Source: Prevotellaceae bacterium (lineage in GTDB: Bacteria; Bacteroidota; Bacteroidia; Bacteroidales; UBA932). From it: a DNA stretch of 10,559 bases. Location: the NCBI GenBank assembly GCA_031273485.1, contig JAISRS010000402.1, positions 1-10,559 on the forward strand. The letters run 5' to 3'. How positions within the stretch are numbered: position 1 is the first letter of the stretch; every line of letters starts with the position of its first letter. The translations under genes were made by a program, and so were the position numbers. A model generated the notes under the pieces. The model did no database searches. It worked only from the letters and a program-made list of their open reading frames with translations, and had not been told where the DNA came from. Below, piece after piece: positions 5,835 to 10,559 of the stretch.

Positions 5835-6890
5835 ATGTTAGATTATAATGCTTCCGTCCTGTTAATTTACACTGGTGGAACTATTGGAATGACGGAAGAT
5901 TTGAATACCGGAGCTTTGAAATCTTTTGATTTTGATTATTTAAAAGGACATGTTCCGGAATTGAACCGTCTCAAATTCAATATTGACAATATCCAATTCC
6001 GGCATCCCATAGATTCCTCGGATATGGGACCGGATGAATGGAAAACAATTGTACGTATCATTGAAAACAATTACGAAAAATACGATGGTTTTGTCATACT
6101 TCAAGGCACGGATACTATGGCATATTCGGCTTCGGCGCTGAGTTTCATGCTGGAAAATTTAAGCAAACCGGTTATCCTTACCGGTTCTCAATTGCCTATA
6201 GGCAAGATACGTACCGACGGCAAGGAGAATCTGATAACAGCCCTCGAAATAGCAGTAGATAAAAATCCCGAAGGAGAAGCTTTTGTTCCGGAAGTGTGCA
6301 TTTTTTTTCAAAACCTGTTAATGCGCGGAAATCGTACAACCAAAATCAATGCCGCTAATTTTAAGGCTTTTAATTCTTTAAATTTTCCAATCATAGCAGA
6401 AGCCGGGACTTATATCCGTTATAAACACGAATTGATTCGTCGTCCGTTCAAAGGCAGTAAGCCTGAGTTTCATTATTTATTGGACACTAATGTGGCTATC
6501 ATCAAACTGTTTCCCGGAATTTCGACCGAAACGTTGAAAGCGATAATCACGATTCCCCACCTGAAGGGAATTGTTTTGGAAACCTACGGAGCGGGAAATG
6601 CTCCCAGCGAAAACTGGTTTTTAGATATTATAGAAGAGGGTGTTATGAAAGGAATTGTGACGGTAAATGTCACGCAATGCGCCTCCGGTTCTGTGGAGAT
6701 GGAACGCTATCATGCAGGAAAAACTTTAAAAAATATAGGCGTACTTTCGGGTTACGATATTACAACCGAAGCCGCTGTTACTAAATTGATGTTTCTTTTC
6801 GGAAACGGACTTAGCAGCAAAGAAGTTAAAGAACAGATGATATTATCGCTTGCCGGAGAAATTACTATGTACCACGAATTAGTTTATTGA
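5835..6890 (+). CDS. ansA: Type I (cytoplasmic) L-asparaginase
   Basis: This 351-residue enzyme is predicted to hydrolyse L-asparagine to aspartate and ammonia. The catalytic threonines are visible: T16 in YTGGTIGM (residues 12-19), and T92-D93 in QGTDTMAYSASALSFMLEN. The catalytic-triad lysine is K170 in RGNRTTKINAANF. The substrate-binding segment VILTGSQLP and the C-terminal LKGIVLETYGAGNAP and VNVTQCASGSVEMERYHAG are also typical. There is no signal peptide, which fits the cytoplasmic, low-affinity type I enzyme rather than the periplasmic type II; the length is close to E. coli AnsA. The ATG at 5835 lies 6 bp after the coaD stop. The gene converges with rsmD, with only 16 bp between stop codons and no visible terminator. 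A Glu-tRNA(Gln) amidotransferase GatD, the main look-alike, is unlikely because the protein lacks its N-terminal domain. Confidence 0.95.
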   Translation: MLDYNASVLLIYTGGTIGMTEDLNTGALKSFDFDYLKGHVPELNRLKFNIDNIQFRHPIDSSDMGPDEWKTIVRIIENNYEKYDGFVILQGTDTMAYSASALSFMLENLSKPVILTGSQLPIGKIRTDGKENLITALEIAVDKNPEGEAFVPEVCIFFQNLLMRGNRTTKINAANFKAFNSLNFPIIAEAGTYIRYKHELIRRPFKGSKPEFHYLLDTNVAIIKLFPGISTETLKAIITIPHLKGIVLETYGAGNAPSENWFLDIIEEGVMKGIVTVNVTQCASGSVEMERYHAGKTLKNIGVLSGYDITTEAAVTKLMFLFGNGLSSKEVKEQMILSLAGEITMYHELVY

Positions 6891-6906
6891 TTGATCGGTT
6901 GTATAA

Positions 6907-7449
6907 TTAAATTGTGTTTTTGAAGAAAGAAAAATTTACACTTCCGTAGCGCCTGTGGTTGATAAAATTCTCGGTTTCCGAGAAATCATTATTTGCCGAA
7001 TGTTCAATTATCAGGTATCCGTCGTTGTTTAACAGGTGTTTATCTAAGACTAATTGAGGTATAAGAGTTATTTTATCGTTCGCATACGGCGGGTCTGCAA
7101 AAATTATATCATACGTTTTGCGGCATAAGTTTAAAAACCGAAAAGAATCGTTTCGTATAACATGTATCTGTTTCAGGTCTAATGTTTTTACCGTACTTTT
7201 TATATAGTTAAAATGTAGAAAATCTATTTCCACAGTATCAACGGATTGGCATCCTCTCGATGCAAATTCATACGATATTCCGCCTGTGCCTGCAAAAAGG
7301 TCTAATACATTTATTGTTTCAAAATCAAAGAGATTTCCAAGAATATTAAACAGATTTTCTTTTGCCGAATCCGTGGTGGGGCGAGCTTTAAATCCTTTTG
7401 GGGTAACGGGTAACGACCGCCCTCGATATTGTCCGCTGATTATTCGCAT
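6907..7449 (-). CDS. rsmD: 16S rRNA (guanine966-N2)-methyltransferase
   Basis: RsmD methylates G966 (E. coli numbering) of 16S rRNA using S-adenosylmethionine, acting on assembled small-subunit particles. The protein opens with MRIISGQYRGRSL and the family signature ARPTTDSAKENLFNIL (residues 22-37). The Rossmann S-adenosylmethionine motif LDLFAGTGG is at 49-57, the acidic residue after strand 2 is in VEID (about 73-76), and the N-methyltransferase motif DPPY is at 119-122. At 180 residues it is slightly shorter than the E. coli protein (198). It is the last gene of a minus-strand set, and its start codon overlaps the end of the DUF3822 gene by 10 bp (7440-7449), implying translational coupling. 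Confidence 0.96.
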   Translation of the reverse strand: MRIISGQYRGRSLPVTPKGFKARPTTDSAKENLFNILGNLFDFETINVLDLFAGTGGISYEFASRGCQSVDTVEIDFLHFNYIKSTVKTLDLKQIHVIRNDSFRFLNLCRKTYDIIFADPPYANDKITLIPQLVLDKHLLNNDGYLIIEHSANNDFSETENFINHRRYGSVNFSFFKNTI

Positions 7450-8258
7450 TCGTACAGGGAAAGTAAATTATAGAATTTCGAGGATGTTTCGATTCCTAAT
7501 AACAGTGTAATCCTTTTGTTTTGATGCTGAATAATTTCGGGAAAATATTTTGTTAATTCCATTATTTCGGCGTTGGAGATTTTTCCCGAAGTATATATCG
7601 GTATTTGGGAAATATCGAATCTGTTAATTACAACAGACGTAAAATAAATTACATCTTTCAGGTCGAATATTTCGAACGAATTGTTGAATATCAGCTTTTT
7701 TTCTTTAAAAATGGTGACATCCATATAGTTTTCACAAAACACAATTTCCATATAAGTTTCATAATCGGTTTTCCTCATTCGCCGAATCACCTGATATGAC
7801 GTATTAAAAAATTGAACGTCCGTGAAACGGTTTTTGATTGGAGAGATTATGTTGCTGGGTATTGAAAAGCTGCAATAACCCTCAATTTCAGGAATGTATT
7901 TATACTGTATTTCTTCAAGGCTATCAACATTAAAAGAGAAAGAAAGATAGTTTTTGAGATTTTTTTCGTCAAAAATATTTGCAGGTATCAGTACATTTTT
8001 TCGTGAAACAAACAAACATTTTGCAGGTATCCGGGAAACGGGAACAAGTTCCGTAATTGCCTCCGTTTCTTGACTCCATGAATCATAATCGCTTATATCT
8101 GTGGAATATCCATAATCTTTAAACACAACATGTTTTTGCCGATCAACATCATAGATACAAAAAGAAAATCCATTCAAAGATATTTGAATGGATAATCTAT
8201 AATTTCTGTTTTTGGTTAAACTGAAACTTTTGTCAACAAAATCACAATTTAATTGCAT
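7440..8258 (-). CDS. DUF3822-family protein, probable degenerate actin-like fold
   Basis: This 272-residue protein appears to match DUF3822, a Bacteroidota family that from memory is commonly found next to rsmD. It has no signal peptide or membrane segment, so it is probably cytoplasmic. The pattern resembles two half-domains of PilM/FtsA-type actin-like proteins. The first begins with YRLSIQISLNGFSFCIYD (about 20-37), with KNVLIP (about 87-92) as a later strand. The second begins with YMEIVFCENYMDVTIFKEKK (about 169-188), followed by a helix and IPIYTSGKIS (about 219-228). The Asp-Gly of a functional phosphate loop is not evident, so ATP hydrolysis is doubtful. It overlaps rsmD by 10 bp and lies 28 bp after the membrane-anchored gene. 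The family assignment is fairly secure; the fold is inference and the function is unknown. Confidence 0.8.
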   Translation of the reverse strand: MQLNCDFVDKSFSLTKNRNYRLSIQISLNGFSFCIYDVDRQKHVVFKDYGYSTDISDYDSWSQETEAITELVPVSRIPAKCLFVSRKNVLIPANIFDEKNLKNYLSFSFNVDSLEEIQYKYIPEIEGYCSFSIPSNIISPIKNRFTDVQFFNTSYQVIRRMRKTDYETYMEIVFCENYMDVTIFKEKKLIFNNSFEIFDLKDVIYFTSVVINRFDISQIPIYTSGKISNAEIMELTKYFPEIIQHQNKRITLLLGIETSSKFYNLLSLYECE

Positions 8259-8286
8259 TTATTCCCATTTTACCGGTTACGTCCCG

Positions 8287-8910
8287 TTATTCCCAATTGC
8301 CTGTGTTATTGTTTGGTTGAGTTACACTGCCAACTTTCAAACCGGGGTATTTGTTCATATTTTTGTCTTCATCATTGAGATTTACAACAGATTGCCTGTC
8401 TAATCCTTTAAGGAAAACATCATTATGAACTGCTGCCTCAAACAGAGGAATAGCTACATTGGAAATTGATTGATACATAACCGATTCCAAATGAAATTGT
8501 TCGCCAACAAACGGTACAAAACGGATGGAATCAATATTGAATCCCTTCACTTGTCTGAAAAGCGAATCTTTTACGGCGATTCTCAATGTGTCGGTATAAA
8601 CCTGTTTATTGGCGACAGCAATAGAATCGTCCCACGAACCGACTTGCTTGATTATCTTAAGACTATCCTGTTTGTAGAATAGAATTAATGTATCAAAACT
8701 GCCGGTAAAACTGCCATAGACATCCTTATAGGCGATTTCGAGATCACGGATGTCTTTTAATCTTTGAATCACAAACTCTTTACGATATTTAACATCCGAG
8801 TTAAAACGAATGGGCTGCATTAAACTGTCATACAACAGATAGGACAAAATCACTATCACAACCCCAAGAACAACCTGCAAAACAATTTGCAAAATATTTT
8901 TATTTTTCAT
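8287..8910 (-). CDS. Conserved hypothetical protein with a single N-terminal membrane anchor
   Basis: This 207-residue protein has a short basic N-terminus (MKNKN), one hydrophobic segment at about residues 8-29, and then a periplasmic or extracellular domain. The segment right after the membrane span (about 41-65, YRKEFVIQRLKDIRDLEIAYKD) looks like a charged helix leading into VYGSFTGSFDTLILF. That layout recalls pseudopilins or PilN-type membrane partners, but I see no prepilin peptidase site and no named family. The tail (about 185-207) is Asn-rich and probably flexible. It is the first gene of the minus-strand operon with the DUF3822 gene and rsmD. I recall similar genes in this position in other Bacteroidales, but cannot verify it. 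The ATG at 8910 is the natural start because the hydrophobic segment follows at once. Confidence 0.75.
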   Translation of the reverse strand: MKNKNILQIVLQVVLGVVIVILSYLLYDSLMQPIRFNSDVKYRKEFVIQRLKDIRDLEIAYKDVYGSFTGSFDTLILFYKQDSLKIIKQVGSWDDSIAVANKQVYTDTLRIAVKDSLFRQVKGFNIDSIRFVPFVGEQFHLESVMYQSISNVAIPLFEAAVHNDVFLKGLDRQSVVNLNDEDKNMNKYPGLKVGSVTQPNNNTGNWE

Positions 8911-8968
8911 TACGATTTATATTTAAAGTACTTACTATCTTTATATCTTACAGTTCAAAAATTTGAAT

Positions 8969-8986
8969 TATGTTTGCGCAAATTTA
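8969..8986. promoter_or_regulatory. Candidate overlapping divergent promoter boxes
   Basis: The 122-bp divergent region between the operon at 8910 and the helicase at 9033 contains two perfect matches to the Bacteroidota -7 box TAnnTTTG. TATGTTTG on the plus strand is at 8969-8976, and TAAATTTG on the minus strand is at 8979-8986 (read as CAAATTTA on the plus strand). They share the 10-bp palindrome TTTGCGCAAA (8973-8982). Implied leaders would be about 50-60 nt each. I do not see a well-placed -33 TTTG for either, so this remains a candidate. The two sites could not be occupied at once. Confidence 0.35.
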
Positions 8987-9032
8987 AATAAATTTTTTAG
9001 TTAAATAACATTTTTTACAAATTTTTTTAGTT

Positions 9033-10436
9033 ATGATCAACGAACATATTGTAAATCTTATAGAAAGCAGTTTAGAATTTATTCCTACAGCCGACCAAAA
9101 AAGACTGATTAAAGGTGTTTCCGACTTTATTTTTGACCCTTATTCCGAAATTTTTCTGCTTAAAGGTTATGCCGGAACAGGAAAAACGTCGGTGGTTGCG
9201 GCTTTGGTGCAGAGCCTGAAAAAAACGGGAATCAACACTCTGATGATGGCTCCGACGGGGAGGGCGGCAAAAGTCCTGTCGTCTTATGCAAATATTCAGG
9301 CATTTACCATTCATAAAAAAATATACCGCCAAAAATCTATCGACGAATCCACAACCTTTGCCATTGCGCCTAACATGTATAAGGACACTATATTTATTGT
9401 TGATGAAGCATCAATGATTTCCGGCAGTTTGTATGAGCAGTCAATATTCGGGTCGGGAGATTTGCTGGACGATATGATGTCTTATATCAAAAGCGGAACA
9501 AGATGTAAGGTAATCATTGTCGGCGACAGCGCGCAGCTCCCTCCTGTGGGCTTTAGTTTAAGTCCGGCGCTGGATACAGGCAGACTGAAACATTATGGAA
9601 ATTGCACGGAGGTGGAATTGAAAGAGGTTGTGAGGCAAACCAATGAATCCGGTATATTGTTCAATGCAACGGAGATAAGAAAACAAATCGAAACTAACGA
9701 TATCCGGTTTCCTAAATTCACAACTGAGGGTTTTCCGGATATTATCCCTGTTTCGGGCGTGGATTTGGTTGATACTCTTTCCGATGCCTATTCAAAATAT
9801 GGAAACGACGAAACAATTATTATCTGTCGTTCAAATAAAAGAGCAAATAAATATAATGAGGGAATTAGAAACAGGGTGCTTTGCATGGAGGATGAGATTG
9901 TTTCGGGCGACAGGGTTATGATCGTGAAAAATAATTATCAATCGTTGAAAGATATAGCCGAAATAGATTTTATCGCTAACGGCGATATGGCTACAATTCG
10001 CAGAATAAAAAAATATTACGAACGCTATGGCTTACATTTCGCCGACATGGTTTTGGAATTTGCCGATTATGGTAACATAGAAATCGACAGTAAGGTGATT
10101 TTGGACACTCTTAGCATGGAATCCGCCTCGCTTTCCGCTGAAGCCAATAAGGAATTATTCTACTGTCTTGCCGAAGATTACGCTCATATCGGAAATAAAA
10201 AGGAAAGGTTTAGGGCAATAAAAGACGACCCTTTTTTTAATGCCCTGCAAATTAAATTTGCGTATGCGGTTACCTGTCACAAATCGCAGGGCGGACAATG
10301 GGAATGTGTGTTTTTAGACTGTCCCTATTTTGCCGAAGACAATCTGACTTTTGAGGATTTACGCTGGTTCTATACGGCAGTAACCCGCGCATCCAAACAA
10401 CTCTATCTGGTGAATTTCGACAAAAAATATTTTTAG
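9033..10436 (+). CDS. SF1B DNA helicase, RecD2/Pif1-like (UvrD_C_2-containing ATPase)
   Basis: This 467-residue protein is an ATP-driven DNA helicase, probably acting 5' to 3' in repair or recombination. Motif I is GYAGTGKTS with K51-T52; motif Ia is near MMAPTGRAAK; motif II is IFIVDEASM with D124-E125; motif III is GDSAQLPPVG (164-173); motif IV is VVRQ with R201. The C-terminal motifs are AYAVTCHKSQGGQW (H416, Q419) and the arginine-bearing motif VI, YTAVTRA (R452). The layout matches compact Bacteroidota RecD-like helicases without the long N-terminal domain of RecD2 and without the RecBC partner. The start is ATG at 9033, with no Shine-Dalgarno sequence. It is divergent from the operon at 8910. 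The stop codon TAG (10434-10436) forms the first three bases of the second structured repeat. Confidence 0.93.
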   Translation: MINEHIVNLIESSLEFIPTADQKRLIKGVSDFIFDPYSEIFLLKGYAGTGKTSVVAALVQSLKKTGINTLMMAPTGRAAKVLSSYANIQAFTIHKKIYRQKSIDESTTFAIAPNMYKDTIFIVDEASMISGSLYEQSIFGSGDLLDDMMSYIKSGTRCKVIIVGDSAQLPPVGFSLSPALDTGRLKHYGNCTEVELKEVVRQTNESGILFNATEIRKQIETNDIRFPKFTTEGFPDIIPVSGVDLVDTLSDAYSKYGNDETIIICRSNKRANKYNEGIRNRVLCMEDEIVSGDRVMIVKNNYQSLKDIAEIDFIANGDMATIRRIKKYYERYGLHFADMVLEFADYGNIEIDSKVILDTLSMESASLSAEANKELFYCLAEDYAHIGNKKERFRAIKDDPFFNALQIKFAYAVTCHKSQGGQWECVFLDCPYFAEDNLTFEDLRWFYTAVTRASKQLYLVNFDKKYF

Positions 10437-10559
10437 GAAACTCCTAAAAACTCGATTTTTCAAGGCAGATAAACCGGAGTTTACTAATTGTAAATGAGGA
10501 TTTAAAAATTGATAAAATTGACATTGAACGCCGAAAAAGCAGTTTTTAGGAGTTCCCTT
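10434..10559. repeat. MITE-like structured repeat, copy 2 (reaches window end)
   Basis: This is a second copy, in the same orientation as 2033-2160. The left arm is 10434-10461 and the right arm 10533-10559; the outer 19 positions of the arms match at 17. Shared internal blocks are the inner hairpin TTTAC-TAATT-GTAAA (10480-10494), preceded by AAACCGGAG and followed by TGAGGATTTAAAAATTGA. Relative to copy 1 it lacks about 9 bp before AAACCGG and has about 10 extra bp after AAAAATTGA, so the middle stem of copy 1 is lost. The right boundary coincides with the window end, so a few terminal bases may be missing. Confidence 0.8.

Overview
The window looks like a chromosomal segment of a low-GC member of the Bacteroidota, most likely order Bacteroidales. 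Supporting signs are secreted proteins with lamin-tail, fibronectin-like and gliding-associated (CHU_C-type) C-terminal domains, the 3' end of a TonB-dependent receptor, a DUF3822 gene overlapping rsmD, starts without clear Shine-Dalgarno sequences, and TAnnTTTG-type promoter boxes. The taxon is inferred from gene content; there is no rRNA or tRNA in the window.

Left part (1-3650). A secreted lamin-tail protein enters from the left edge (1-1398). It is followed by a SpoU/TrmH-family RNA 2'-O-methyltransferase (1504-2046). The stop codon of the methyltransferase lies inside a 128-bp structured repeat (2033-2160). Next come a short AT-rich direct repeat, an orphan 3' fragment of a TonB-dependent receptor (2213-2515), and an intact Rpn/PD-(D/E)XK nuclease-transposase gene (2700-3650) flanked by 11-bp direct repeats. 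This stretch reads as an accessory or scarred zone between housekeeping genes.

Middle (3734-6890). A secreted protein with fibronectin-like repeats and a gliding-associated C-terminal domain is followed at 19 bp by coaD (CoA biosynthesis), and 6 bp later by ansA (type I asparaginase). The spacing suggests cotranscription.

Right part (6907-10559). A three-gene minus-strand operon runs membrane-anchored hypothetical, DUF3822 protein, rsmD. It converges on ansA. A RecD2-like SF1B helicase is transcribed divergently from a shared 122-bp intergenic region. The helicase stop codon again lies at the edge of a second copy of the structured repeat (10434 to the window end).

The most notable item is this repeat family: two diverged copies with terminal inverted arms, an inner hairpin kept with a different loop, and one compensatory base-pair change between copies. 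No complete new defence or mobile system is evident. Next in interest are the Rpn gene, with its tandem repeat and possible internal start, and the pairing of an actin-fold-like DUF3822 protein with a membrane-anchored partner. No intergenic stretch exceeds 300 bases; the longest gene-poor segment (2047-2699) is covered by the repeat, the receptor remnant and the nuclease leader.
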